A stretch of DNA of 64,000 bases from DATFEN01 sp035691285 (GTDB lineage: Bacteria > Acidobacteriota > Vicinamibacteria > Fen-336). The notes below the pieces were generated by a model. The model saw nothing but the letters and a program-made list of their open reading frames with translations, was not told the DNA's origin and did no database searches. The position numbers and the translations under genes are program-made. Location: NCBI GenBank assembly GCA_035691285.1, contig DASSJI010000156.1:23794-87793 (forward strand). The letters are read 5' to 3'. How positions within the stretch are numbered: position 1 is the stretch's first letter; every line of letters begins with the position of its first letter. Shown here one piece after another: positions 16,528 to 25,421 of this stretch.

Positions 16528-19500
16528 GTGAGCGTAGAGGGCCGTCCCCTGGCGGAATCGCGGCTGCGCCGCCTGCGGCTCGACGCCGGAGACGTCGTCT
16601 TCGTGTGCGTGGCGGTCGCCGCGGTCGTCTTTCCGCTGCGCCTCTCCGAAGGCCCGCCCGCCGAACGCTTCCTGCCCGAGCTCCTGAGCGCTCTCATCGA
16701 CCTCGCCCTCGTGTGGCTCCTCCTGCGGGCGGCGGCCACGCCCCGGCTGGACCGGGGCAGCGTCCGGGCGTTCCGCCTCCTGGCGGCCGCGCGGCTCTGC
16801 GCCCTCGTCGGCAACGCCGTGTGGTACGTCGATGAGCTGCGAGGTGCGCCTCCGGAGCTGTCGCTCAGCCTGGCCCCCTACACGGCGTATTACGGCTTCC
16901 TCCTGGCCGGCGTGCTCTCGTTTCCGATGCTGTTCGCCACGCCAGGCGAGAGGGCCCGATTCCGGCTCGACGCACTCGCCATCCTCGTCGGGGGCGGGCT
17001 CGTCCTGCTCCTCGCCCTGGGCGATCGATCCGGCGGGACGCCCGCCGAGTCCGTCGTGTTCGCCCTCTACGCGCTCGGGGACCTGGTGCTGCTCCTCGCC
17101 GCAGCCCTGCTGCTGCTGCGCCGTGACCCGCGCAGCGGAGCGACCTTTCCGCTGCTGGCAGCCTGTCTGCTCCTCACGCTTCTCGGCGACTCCCTGGCAG
17201 CCGCGCGTCCGCTGGGGCTCTCGCTGCCCGAGCCAGCCGTCCCCCTCACGGTGCGCGCCTCGCGGCTGTGTCTCGCGGCGGCTGCGTACGTCTTCCGGCG
17301 GCAGGCGCTCGCGCACCAAGGCGTGGCGGCAGCCATCGCCCGGCCCAGGCGACGCACGCTGCTCCCCTTCGCCGCGATGGCCTCCGGCTATGGCGCCGTG
17401 CTCGCGGCGTCGATCCAGGGGCATCGGGCGCTTCCGGTGCTCGTCGTGGGAGTCGCGGCCCTCACGTTCCTGGTCGTGTTCCGCCAGATCGCAGCCGAGC
17501 GCGAGAACGCGCGGCTTCTGGCCGAGCAGATCACCCTGAAGGACAAGGCGCGCTTCGAGGCGCTCGTCGAGAGCAGCGCCGACGTCGTGACCCTCATCGA
17601 CAGGGGCGGGCGCTTCCTGTACGCGAGCGCGTCGCTCGAGCGCGTCTTCGGCATCAGCCCCGAGCAGGTCGTCGGACACAGCGCCTTCGAGAGCATCCAC
17701 CCCGACGACAGGGAGCGCTGTCGCCGGATCTTCGAGGACTGCATCGCAGTGCCCGGCAGCCGGGCCCACGCCGAGCTGCGCATGCGCCATCGCGACGGCG
17801 CGTTCCGCCACGTCGAAGCGGACGCCGTCAATCAGCTCGACAACCCCGAGATCGGCGCCCTCGTGGCGACCTTCCGCGACGTGAGCGCCCGCCGCCGCGC
17901 CGAGGACGAGCTCGGCGCCCAGCGGGACCTGCTCGCCAACCTGCTGGCCGTGGCGCGCGCGACGACCCAGAGCCCCGGCCTCGGAACCACACTGCGCAAC
18001 GCCCTCGACGCGGTCAGGACCGTCGTGGGCGCGACGGGCGGCTCCATCGTCCTGGTCGACGAGCGCGGGTCCGTCCTCAGCAGCGTGTTCGCCGGGGCTG
18101 ACTCTCCGCCCGAGGCGGGGCGCCGCGCCCATGCCCGCGAGGTGCTGAAGGGGGGCCTCGCCGGATGGGTGGCCCATCGCCGGGAGGCCGCGATCGTGAG
18201 CGACGTGCTCGCGGACGAGCGCTGGCTCCGGCTCCCCGGGGAGTCCATCGCGTCGGCCCTGTCGGTTCCGATCTCCTCCGGCGCGGAGCTCGTCGGCGTG
18301 CTCAGCCTGGTGCACACGGAGCGGGGCTTTTTCGAACAGCGCCACCTCCGGCTCGTGCAGGACGCCTGCGAGCAGATCGCCCTGGCTCTTCGCAACGCGC
18401 AGGTGTTCGAGGCGCTCGGCAGCATGGCGCAGCGGCTGCGCCTGCTGAACGACTTCGTTCGAGCCGCCGGGCTGCGTCTGGATCCGGACGCCGTGCTGCG
18501 CACGGCCGTCGAGACCCTCTCCCGGCAGACGCGCTGGCTGAACATCGCGATCTCGGTCCCGGATCCCGAGACCCACGTCCTCAGGATCGTGACCAGGGAC
18601 CAGGACGCCGCGCCGGCGATGCAGCGCGTCGGCCAGGGCGTCGTGGGGCGAGCCTACGAGACCGGCCGCACGCAGCTCGTGCCCGACGTCTCGAGGGATC
18701 CCGATCATCTCGAGGGCTCGCCCCTGGCGCGCAGCGAGCTGGCGGTGCCGCTCAAGCGCGGGTCGCGGGTGCTGGGGGTCTTGAACCTCGAGAGCGACGA
18801 GCCCGACGCCTTCGGCGAGGAGGACATCCGTCTCGCGGAGTCCCTCGCCGACACCATCGCGATCTCACTCGACGAGGCGACCGTGTTCCGCCGCCTCGCC
18901 GAGGAGTCCGAGCGGCTGCAGGCGGTGATCGGCGCGAGCCGCGACGGGATCCTGCTGGTGGGCGACGGGCGCGTCCGCCTCGTCAACCCGCCGGCCCTCC
19001 GCCTGCTGGGGCTACCGGGCGACGTCGAGGACTGGCTGGGTCGGGGGAAGGGCGACCTCCCGGCGCTGGCCCGGCTCGCCGCCGCCGAGGGCGAGACGAG
19101 CCTCGAGGGCCGCATCGTGCGCTACCGGGCGCAGCCGCTGGCGGCAGGCGGCGCCGAGGGGCGCCTGATCGTGCTCCGAGACGTCACCGAGGAGCGCCGC
19201 GTGGCGGCCATGCGCGAGGACCTCACCCACACCCTGGTGCACGACCTCCGTACGCCCCTCAACTCGATCATGGGCTTCCTCGAGCTGCTCGGCCATTCGC
19301 CGTCGCTCGGCGATCCCCATCAGGAGCTGCTCGAGATCGCGGGCCGGGCCACCCAGCGGCTCGTATCGCTGGTCGACACCATCCTCGACGTGAGCCGTCT
19401 CGAGAAGGGCGCCATGCCCCTGGAGCTCGAGACCATGGCGCTGGCGCCGGTCGTGACGGAAGTCCTCGACCTTCAGAAGCCCCTCGCCAGGCCGCGGGCC

Positions 19501-19881
19501 ATCACCTTTCGCGCCGAGCTGCCCGGCGAGCTACCCCGGGTGCGGGCCGACGCGTCGCTGCTGCGGCGCATCCTGGAGAACCTGGTCGCGAACGCCCTGC
19601 GCCACACGCCGCGCGGGGGCGAGGTTCTCGTCGCCGCCCGTGCTCTCGGCGAGCCGGTTCCGGTCATCGAGGTGCGGATCCGCGACTTGGGGCCGGGGAT
19701 CCCGGCCGAGGAGCAGCTTCGCATCTTCGACAAGTGGGTGACCGGGGAGCAGCGCCACCGTGGCACGGGCCTGGGACTGGCCTTCTGCCGCATGGCGGTC
19801 GAGGCCCAGGGCGGTCGGATCCGCGTCGAGAGCGCTCCCGGCGCCGGCGCCACGTTCGCGTTCACGCTGCCGGCGGCCTAG
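16528..19881 (+). CDS. multi-sensor membrane histidine kinase (7+TM, PAS, GAF x2, HisKA, HATPase)
   Basis: 1117 residues from GTG 16528. The N-terminal 265 residues hold about eight or nine hydrophobic segments. A PAS domain follows (about 340-455: ALVESSADVVTLIDRGGRF), then two GAF domains (about 470-625 and 640-795), a short PAS-like segment (about 800-890), HisKA with H-box LVHDLRTPLNSIMGF (phosphoacceptor His905), and HATPase_c (N-box NLVANALRHTP, G boxes DLGPGIP and GTGLGLAFC). No receiver domain is attached and no response regulator lies beside it, so it is an orphan kinase. The stop overlaps tail-to-tail by 4 nt with the next gene. Confidence 0.92.
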   Translation: MSVEGRPLAESRLRRLRLDAGDVVFVCVAVAAVVFPLRLSEGPPAERFLPELLSALIDLALVWLLLRAAATPRLDRGSVRAFRLLAAARLCALVGNAVWYVDELRGAPPELSLSLAPYTAYYGFLLAGVLSFPMLFATPGERARFRLDALAILVGGGLVLLLALGDRSGGTPAESVVFALYALGDLVLLLAAALLLLRRDPRSGATFPLLAACLLLTLLGDSLAAARPLGLSLPEPAVPLTVRASRLCLAAAAYVFRRQALAHQGVAAAIARPRRRTLLPFAAMASGYGAVLAASIQGHRALPVLVVGVAALTFLVVFRQIAAERENARLLAEQITLKDKARFEALVESSADVVTLIDRGGRFLYASASLERVFGISPEQVVGHSAFESIHPDDRERCRRIFEDCIAVPGSRAHAELRMRHRDGAFRHVEADAVNQLDNPEIGALVATFRDVSARRRAEDELGAQRDLLANLLAVARATTQSPGLGTTLRNALDAVRTVVGATGGSIVLVDERGSVLSSVFAGADSPPEAGRRAHAREVLKGGLAGWVAHRREAAIVSDVLADERWLRLPGESIASALSVPISSGAELVGVLSLVHTERGFFEQRHLRLVQDACEQIALALRNAQVFEALGSMAQRLRLLNDFVRAAGLRLDPDAVLRTAVETLSRQTRWLNIAISVPDPETHVLRIVTRDQDAAPAMQRVGQGVVGRAYETGRTQLVPDVSRDPDHLEGSPLARSELAVPLKRGSRVLGVLNLESDEPDAFGEEDIRLAESLADTIAISLDEATVFRRLAEESERLQAVIGASRDGILLVGDGRVRLVNPPALRLLGLPGDVEDWLGRGKGDLPALARLAAAEGETSLEGRIVRYRAQPLAAGGAEGRLIVLRDVTEERRVAAMREDLTHTLVHDLRTPLNSIMGFLELLGHSPSLGDPHQELLEIAGRATQRLVSLVDTILDVSRLEKGAMPLELETMALAPVVTEVLDLQKPLARPRAITFRAELPGELPRVRADASLLRRILENLVANALRHTPRGGEVLVAARALGEPVPVIEVRIRDLGPGIPAEEQLRIFDKWVTGEQRHRGTGLGLAFCRMAVEAQGGRIRVESAPGAGATFAFTLPAA

Positions 19882-20342
19882 GCTCTCGCCACCACCACCC
19901 AGTCCACGCGAGGCCGGCCGAAGAACAGGCCGCGCCCTTGCTCATCGAGGCGGAAGGCCGGCTTCCAGCGCAGCAGGCGATCGGCGAGGGTCGTGAACGG
20001 CCGCTCGGCGGCCTCGCGCGCCCGGGCAGCGTCGGCGCTCAGGATCAGGAGCGCCACCCGGCCGTTCAGGAACGCCAGCACGACCTCGTCCTCTTCCCAG
20101 CCTTCGAACACGTCCTCCTGGGGACCGTCCCCCGCGAGGCTCGCGGGCAGGGCGAACAGCCGCGAAAGACGCGGCTCCAGGAAGCAGCGCGCCGCCCACG
20201 CGGCCGGGCCGTCATCGGAGCGGCTCTCGAACGCAACCCCCGTGGGCTCGAGGATGCACGCATAGCGGGCCCCCGACGCCTCGCGGATCACGTCGAGCAT
20301 CCGGGCGATGTCGTCCTGCAGCCGCCCGGGCGGGTCGAGCAC
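19878..20342 (-). CDS. hypothetical protein coupled to the ROK kinase
   Basis: 154 residues. Start taken as GTG 20342, which overlaps the TAG of the ROK gene (TAGTG), a coupling arrangement; the frame stays open far upstream but overlaps the ROK gene. Mixed alpha/beta sequence with no signal peptide: a first part with MLDVIREASGARYACILEP suggests a small sensory or Roadblock/GAF-like fold, the rest is amphipathic. No motif that would assign function. It probably shares the glk transcript. Confidence 0.6.
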   Translation of the reverse strand: MLDPPGRLQDDIARMLDVIREASGARYACILEPTGVAFESRSDDGPAAWAARCFLEPRLSRLFALPASLAGDGPQEDVFEGWEEDEVVLAFLNGRVALLILSADAARAREAAERPFTTLADRLLRWKPAFRLDEQGRGLFFGRPRVDWVVVARA

Positions 20343-21283
20343 TAGGCCGCGAGCCCCACCATCGCGACGCGCGCCGCGCCCACGACGCCGGCGTCGCCGC
20401 CGAGCTCGGCCAGGCGGAAGGAGGTGTCGGCGAAGACCTGTGGGAAGCAGCGCGCGCGCACCTCGTTCGCGACGCGCTCGAGGAGGAAGTCGCCGGCCGC
20501 CGCCACGCCGCCGCCCAGCACCACCCGGTCGAGGTTGAGCAGGTTCAAAGCGGCGCCGATGCCGACGCCGAGCGCGCGGGCGGCGCCGTCCACCACCTCG
20601 AGAGCCAGCGCGTCCCCGGCGCGGGCGGCGTTCACGATCGCCTCGGGGTCGAGGGTCTGGCCGCGCAGGGACGACTCGCGGCTCTGCAGGGCTTCGGCGG
20701 CTCGGCGCACCCAGCCCCCGATTCCCGCGATCGTCTCGAGACAGCCGCGCGCGCCGCAGCCGCAGGGGACGCCATCGGGGTCGACCTGGATGTGGCCGAT
20801 CTCGCCGGCGTACCCGCTCTTGCCCGACCAGATGCGTCCGCCCAGGATGATGCCGGCGCCGATGCCGGTGCCGAGGCTGACGAAGAGCTGGTCCTTCGAG
20901 TCGCGGCCCGCGCCCCGCCAGGCCTCGGCCAGGGCCGCGGCGTTGGCGTCGTTCTCGAGGAAGGTCTCGAGCCCGGTCCGCAGGCGCAGCTCGTGGGCCA
21001 GCGCGTATCCGTTCAGGACCGGCACGTTGGGCGCGTTCCGCACCCGCGCCGTCTCCTGCTCGACGATGCCGGGGATCCCGATGCCGACGGCCCGGGCCCC
21101 GCCGGGCCCGGCCAGCGCTCGGGTGGCGCGCTCCAGCTGCGCGAGCAGCGTCTCGATGCTGTCCTTCGCGATGGGCTCGTGAAGGCGCTCGTCGACCTTC
21201 CCGGCCGGGTTCACGATCGCGCCCTTCAGAAAGCTGCCACCCACGTCGAGGCCGATGAAGCGCAGCGTGCCGGGTGTCGTCAT
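20342..21283 (-). CDS. glk: ROK-family sugar kinase, probable glucokinase
   Basis: 313 residues. ATP-dependent phosphorylation of glucose or another hexose. Phosphate-1 motif GLDVGGSFLKGAIV at the N-terminus, GIGIPGIVEQ, sugar-binding FLENDANAAALAEAW (catalytic Asp) and GEIGHIQVD, then the ROK zinc cluster CGCGARGCLE, and C-terminal adenosine loop VVLGGGVAA. There is no N-terminal DNA-binding domain, so it is a kinase rather than a ROK repressor. Glucokinase versus another hexose kinase cannot be settled. The promoter region upstream has TTGACT and GAACAT with 17-nt spacing. Confidence 0.88.
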   Translation of the reverse strand: MTTPGTLRFIGLDVGGSFLKGAIVNPAGKVDERLHEPIAKDSIETLLAQLERATRALAGPGGARAVGIGIPGIVEQETARVRNAPNVPVLNGYALAHELRLRTGLETFLENDANAAALAEAWRGAGRDSKDQLFVSLGTGIGAGIILGGRIWSGKSGYAGEIGHIQVDPDGVPCGCGARGCLETIAGIGGWVRRAAEALQSRESSLRGQTLDPEAIVNAARAGDALALEVVDGAARALGVGIGAALNLLNLDRVVLGGGVAAAGDFLLERVANEVRARCFPQVFADTSFRLAELGGDAGVVGAARVAMVGLAA

Positions 21284-21291
21284 GAGGCGCG

Positions 21292-21320
21292 ATGTTCGCG
21301 CCGCGTCGTCTCCGAGTCAA
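21292..21320 (-). promoter_or_regulatory. sigma-70 promoter of glk
   Basis: TTGACT, 17-nt spacer, GAACAT on the minus strand. The -10 ends 8 nt before the ATG at 21283, so the transcript would be nearly leaderless. Confidence 0.45.
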
Positions 21321-21549
21321 CGCCCGCCCGCGATGCGACAATGCCCGCCGCGGCATGCGGCGCATGGTGCCCCTCCGGGAGGCGGCCTCCGAGGAGAGCG
21401 GATGGGTCGGCCCCTCGACCTCGAGTGGGCCACGAGGGCGCCGCCCTGCGCTGGCTGCAGGCACGCCCCATCGTCGCGGCCAGGACTCCAGCCGAATGGC
21501 AGATTGAGCGCTTCGCGCCCGGCGAGAACGGCCAGGCCGGAGCCGGCGG

Positions 21550-21578
21550 TTGAACCCTCCGCGCTAAGGTGGTAGAAA
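21550..21578 (+). promoter_or_regulatory. sigma-70 promoter of the chemosensory operon
   Basis: TTGAAC, 17-nt spacer, TAGAAA. Predicted start near 21585, leader about 52 nt, ending in a strong GGGAGGAG ribosome site before ATG 21637. Confidence 0.45.
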
Positions 21579-21636
21579 GCGCGCAAAGCGGCTCCAGCAG
21601 CGGCGTAGAGGCAACGCGGGAGGAGACTAGAAGAAG

Positions 21637-22017
21637 ATGCTCAGGAAGATCCTCGCGGTCGACGACTCCGCGCTGATCCACCAGATGTACAAGCTCTTCC
21701 TCTCGCGCTACAAGAACTGCAAGCTGATCAGCGCGATGAACGGGCTCGAGGCCCTCGACAAGCTCGCGCAGGAAGAGGGCATCGACCTCATTCTCCTCGA
21801 CATCAACATGCCGGTGATGAACGGCCTCGAGTTCCTGCAGCGGGTGCAGAAGGAGCCGGCCTATCAGGCGATCCCCGTCATCATCATCTCGACCGAGGGC
21901 AAGGAAGAGGACACGATCCGCGGGCTCAAGATGGGGGCCAAGGGCTACGTGAAGAAGCCCTTCCAGGCCTCCGAGCTGCACGGCCTCATCGAGAAGATCA
22001 CCTCGGCCTCGGCCTAG
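21637..22017 (+). CDS. cheY: single-domain response regulator, CheY-like
   Basis: 126 residues, one receiver domain. Acidic pocket Asp9/Asp10, phosphoacceptor Asp55 (LILLDINMPV), switch Thr/Ser region IIISTEG, conserved Lys in GYVKKPF. First gene of the chemosensory block; 9 nt separate it from cheA. With no output domain it should work by binding a partner protein, either a motor or an alternative cell-function target. Confidence 0.9.
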   Translation: MLRKILAVDDSALIHQMYKLFLSRYKNCKLISAMNGLEALDKLAQEEGIDLILLDINMPVMNGLEFLQRVQKEPAYQAIPVIIISTEGKEEDTIRGLKMGAKGYVKKPFQASELHGLIEKITSASA

Positions 22018-22026
22018 AGGCGCGCC

Positions 22027-23733
22027 TTGTCGGACTTCCAGGTCTCCGACGAGCTCCTCAACATCTACATCGAGGACGCGCGCGGTCACCTCGAGGCCCT
22101 CGACCACTGCCTGCTCTCCCTGGAGCGGGACGGCCTGGAGCCGGCGGCGGTGCAGGCGGTCCTCGGTCCGCTGCACACCCTGAAGGGCAACAGCGGGATG
22201 ATGGGCTTCGGCCAGATCAAGGACTACGTCCACCGCCTCGAGGACGTGTTCGCCCAGCTCGGCGAGGGCGGCATCCCGCTGGGCCCCGGGGCGTTCGACA
22301 AGCTCTTCGCCGGGGCGAGCGCCCTGCGCGACGCCGTCGAGCAGGCGTTCAGGTCCAAGGCCGAGGTGCGCAGCCTCGACCCGGAGCGCGCGGAGCTCGA
22401 CGCGCTGCTCGGCGCCGGGCTGAGCGAGCCCGCGGCGGCGCCGGCCCTGCCGGCGCCCGCGCCGGCCAAGCCCAGGCCCGCGGAGCCGAGGCGCACCGAC
22501 GAGCGTTACGTCGCGCCGCGCTCCTCCACCGTCCGCGTCGACTTCGCGCAGCTCGACCACCTGCTCAACCTGGTCGGCGAGCTGATCATCCACCGCACCA
22601 AGCTCGACCAGGTGGGCACGCGCCTCGCCGAGCGGCTCGGGGGCCGCGAGCTCGCCCAGGAGCTGATCGACGCCGTCCACCACCTGGCCGGGGTCTCCGC
22701 CCAGCTCCAGGAGACCGTGATGGACGTCCGGATGCTCCCGATCCGCCACGTCTTCGAGCGCTTCCCGCGCATGGTGCGCGACCTCGCGCGCGCCCAGGGC
22801 AAGGAGATCGAGCTGATCCTCGAGGGCGACCGCACCCGGGTCGACAAGGCCATCATCGACGAGATCGGCGAGCCCCTCGTGCACCTGATCCGCAACAGCG
22901 TCGACCACGGCATCGAGACGCCCCGGGAGCGCATCGCCCGCGGCAAGACCCCGACCGGGACGATCCTGCTCTCGGCCGCCCAGGAGTCGAACCACGTCCT
23001 GATCACCATCATGGACGACGGCTCCGGGATCGACCCGGTCACGATCCGCAAGAAGGCCGTCGAGCGCGGCCTGCTGAAGCCCGACGAGAACCTCTCGGAC
23101 CGGGAGCTCGTGCAGCTCATCTTCTCCCAGGGCTTCTCGACGCGGAGCGAGGTGACCGAGGTCTCCGGCCGCGGCGTGGGGCTCGACGTCGTGATCAAGT
23201 CCATCGAGCGCCTGTCGGGCCTGATCGAGGTGGAGTCGGTGCCGGGCGTCGGGACCAAGTTCATCATCCAGCTCCCGCTCACCCTCGCGATCATCTCGGC
23301 GCTCATGGTCGAGGTGGCCGGACGCACGTATGCGCTGCCCCTTGCGGCGGTGCTCGAGAGCCTCAAGTTCCGTCTCCAGGACGTGCACCGCATCAACGGC
23401 CGCGACACGCTGCGCCTCCGGGATCGCATCGTGCCCCTGGTGCGGCTGGGCGCCCTGTTCGGCTTCTCGAACGCCGAGGCGGGGCGCTACGCCGTCATCC
23501 TGGGGCGCGGCGACAAGCGCGTGGGGCTGGTCGTGGATCGGCTCTTCGGTCAGCAGGAGATCGTGATCAAGGCCCTCGACGTGGCGGTGTCGGGAGGCCA
23601 CGTGCCGGTGGCCGGCGCCACGATCATGGGCGACGGGCGCGTGGTGCTGATCCTCGACGTCGCGGCGCTCTTCGAGGGCAAGCGCCAGGCGCTCCTCGGG
23701 CGCGAGGCGCCCGCCCTGCCCGCCGGGGCCTGA
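22027..23733 (+). CDS. cheA: chemotaxis histidine kinase CheA, P2-less
   Basis: 568 residues from TTG 22027. Hpt domain with His50 in LGPLHTLKGNSGMMGF. A short Pro/Ala linker (about 135-160) replaces the P2 response-regulator docking domain. Then dimerisation (VDFAQLDHLLNLVGELIIH), catalytic core with N-box HLIRNSVDHGIE, G1 DDGSGID, G2 GRGVGLDVV, and a C-terminal CheW-like domain (from about residue 435). Lack of P2 is known in several alternative chemosensory classes and implies different CheY/CheB docking. Tightly followed by cheW (3-nt gap). Confidence 0.95.
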   Translation: MSDFQVSDELLNIYIEDARGHLEALDHCLLSLERDGLEPAAVQAVLGPLHTLKGNSGMMGFGQIKDYVHRLEDVFAQLGEGGIPLGPGAFDKLFAGASALRDAVEQAFRSKAEVRSLDPERAELDALLGAGLSEPAAAPALPAPAPAKPRPAEPRRTDERYVAPRSSTVRVDFAQLDHLLNLVGELIIHRTKLDQVGTRLAERLGGRELAQELIDAVHHLAGVSAQLQETVMDVRMLPIRHVFERFPRMVRDLARAQGKEIELILEGDRTRVDKAIIDEIGEPLVHLIRNSVDHGIETPRERIARGKTPTGTILLSAAQESNHVLITIMDDGSGIDPVTIRKKAVERGLLKPDENLSDRELVQLIFSQGFSTRSEVTEVSGRGVGLDVVIKSIERLSGLIEVESVPGVGTKFIIQLPLTLAIISALMVEVAGRTYALPLAAVLESLKFRLQDVHRINGRDTLRLRDRIVPLVRLGALFGFSNAEAGRYAVILGRGDKRVGLVVDRLFGQQEIVIKALDVAVSGGHVPVAGATIMGDGRVVLILDVAALFEGKRQALLGREAPALPAGA

Positions 23734-23736
23734 GGG

Positions 23737-24492
23737 ATGGCGAGGGAGTCGCGGAAGAAGCCGTCGCGGAAGCCGGGGGGAGCCCCCGGGTGGACGGCCG
23801 GAGGGGACGACTCCTTCGTGTTTCCCGCGGAGCCCGCGCCGGCCGCGAGCGGCCGCATCTCGCTGCCCTCGTCGGGGCTCGCGTCGGACATCCTCGGCCG
23901 CTCCGAGGCGTCCCTCGTGCGCGCCGAGGCCGAGCCCGAGGCCCCGGAGGCGGCGCCCGCCGGCGACGACAGCTCCCTCCAGCGCGTCCACAACATCTCC
24001 TTCTTCGCGGCGCCTGCGCGCGAGGAGAAGACCGCCGTCGAGGCGCAGGAGCACCTCGTGACCTTCTTCCTGTCCGGGGAGGAGTACGGCGTGGACGTGC
24101 GACTGGTCCAGGAGATCATCCGCGTCGTCGAGATCACCCAGGTGCCGCGGGCGCCTGACTTCATCAAGGGGGTCATCAACCTGCGCGGGCGGATCATCCC
24201 GGTCATCGACCTGAAGCGGAAGCTGGGGCTCGGAGAAGTGGCCCTGGAGCGGCAGACCCGCGTCGTCGTGATCCGGCTGCGCGATCGGCTCGTCGGGCTG
24301 CTCGTCGACGGCGCCTCCCAGGTCCTCAAGGTTCCCGTCTCGACGATCGAGGCGGCGCCCGAGGAGGTGGTGGAGATCGACGCGAACTACATCCGCGGCG
24401 TGGCGAAGCTCGAGAAGCGCCTGATCATCCTCGTGGACCTGCCCAAGATCCTCGGGATGGATCGCGAGACGGCGATGAGCCTGCCCACATGA
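23737..24492 (+). CDS. cheW: CheW-type coupling protein with long N-terminal extension
   Basis: 251 residues. The C-terminal 150 form one CheW domain: LVTFFLSGEEYGVDVRLVQEIIR, VPRAPDFIKGVINLRGRIIPVIDL, TRVVVIRLRDRLVGLLVDGAS. The N-terminal 95 residues are basic, then Pro/Ala/Glu-rich, and probably disordered; ordinary CheW has about 160 residues in all. The tail may tether other proteins of the array. The stop overlaps an ATG (ATGA at 24489) but the true start of the next gene is probably 24516. Confidence 0.92.
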   Translation: MARESRKKPSRKPGGAPGWTAGGDDSFVFPAEPAPAASGRISLPSSGLASDILGRSEASLVRAEAEPEAPEAAPAGDDSSLQRVHNISFFAAPAREEKTAVEAQEHLVTFFLSGEEYGVDVRLVQEIIRVVEITQVPRAPDFIKGVINLRGRIIPVIDLKRKLGLGEVALERQTRVVVIRLRDRLVGLLVDGASQVLKVPVSTIEAAPEEVVEIDANYIRGVAKLEKRLIILVDLPKILGMDRETAMSLPT

Positions 24493-24515
24493 ACGCCGTG
24501 CCAAGGAGAGTGCCC

Positions 24516-25421
24516 ATGAGAGTGCGTATCGCCCTGGCCGCCGCGGTGCTGGCGGCCCCGGTCCTCTCCGCCGCGGCGGACGTCGCGGTGCTGAAGAGCA
24601 CCGACACCCCGGCCTGGCGCCCCGCCATCGACGCCCTGCGGCGGGGCGCGGGCGCCCACGCGGTGACCGAGCACGACCTCCGGAACGACCGGGCCGAGGC
24701 GGACCGCGTGATCGCCGGCCTCAAGGGCAAGGCCGCCGTGATGGTGGCGATGGGCCCGCTCGCGGCGCAGGCGGCGCGCGAGGGCGCCCCCGAGATCCCC
24801 CTGGTCTTCTGCATGGTGCAGGACCCGGCCCGGCTCGGCCTGGCCGGGGCGCCCAACGTGACCGGCGTGTCCTTCCAGATCCCGATCAAGAACCAGCTCG
24901 CGGCCTTCCGGCTGGTCAACCCCCGCGCCGTGAAGATCGGCGCGATCTACTCCGAAGCCAACACCGGCCCCCAGGTGGCCGAGGCCACCAAGTCCGCGGG
25001 CGTCGTGCGCCTCAACGTGGTCGGCCGACCCGTGGCCTCCGAGCGCGACGTGCCCGAGGCGCTGCGCGGTCTCTTGAAGGGCGGGGACGCCGTGGATGCG
25101 CTCTGGATCCCGCCCGACCCGATCCTGCTCGGAGACGAGTCGCGCCGCTACATCCTCGCGGAGACCCTGAAGGCGGGCAAGCCCGTGTACAGCTTCTCCT
25201 CGGCCCTCGTGGCGGAGGGGGCGCTCGTCTCGAACGGTCCCGACATGGGCTCGATCGGCGACCAGGCCGCGGAGCTCGTGAACCGCATCGCCGGCGGCGA
25301 GAAGGGCAAGATCGAGATGCTGGTCCCCCGGGCCGAGCTCGTGATCAACAAGAAGATCGCCGACAAGCTCAAGGTCGACGTTCCCATCGACGCGCTGAAG
25401 GCGGCGGGAAAGGTGTTTTGA
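24516..25421 (+). CDS. periplasmic substrate-binding protein (ABC_sub_bind/TrpX type)
   Basis: 301 residues from ATG 24516, chosen because AAGGAG lies 7 nt upstream and the signal peptide (MRVRIALAAAVLAAPVLSAAA) starts there; an in-frame ATG at 24489 overlaps the cheW stop. The mature protein has the type-1 periplasmic-binding layout of PF04392: AVMVAMGPLAAQAA, IPLVFCMVQDP, NVTGVSFQIP, IGAIYSEANTG, ALWIPPDPILL, KPVYSFSSALVAEGALVS. There is no ABC ATPase or permease anywhere near. The MCP gene starts on the very next base, so I infer it presents a ligand to that receptor. Confidence 0.88.
   Translation: MRVRIALAAAVLAAPVLSAAADVAVLKSTDTPAWRPAIDALRRGAGAHAVTEHDLRNDRAEADRVIAGLKGKAAVMVAMGPLAAQAAREGAPEIPLVFCMVQDPARLGLAGAPNVTGVSFQIPIKNQLAAFRLVNPRAVKIGAIYSEANTGPQVAEATKSAGVVRLNVVGRPVASERDVPEALRGLLKGGDAVDALWIPPDPILLGDESRRYILAETLKAGKPVYSFSSALVAEGALVSNGPDMGSIGDQAAELVNRIAGGEKGKIEMLVPRAELVINKKIADKLKVDVPIDALKAAGKVF

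Larger units (their letters stand above)
21284..21636. other. 353-nt intergenic region between divergent glk and the chemosensory operon
   Basis: Holds the glk promoter at its left end and the che promoter near its right end. Between them, frames remain open only as short GC-driven stretches without ribosome sites; I see no gene, tRNA or repeat. The last 20 bases carry a GGGAGGAG ribosome site for the receiver gene at 21637. Confidence 0.6.

Noticed and set aside
21255..21575. 106-codon frame in the glk-che gap
   Set aside because: No ribosome site, no domain, atypical Pro/Arg-rich composition; it spans both promoters.
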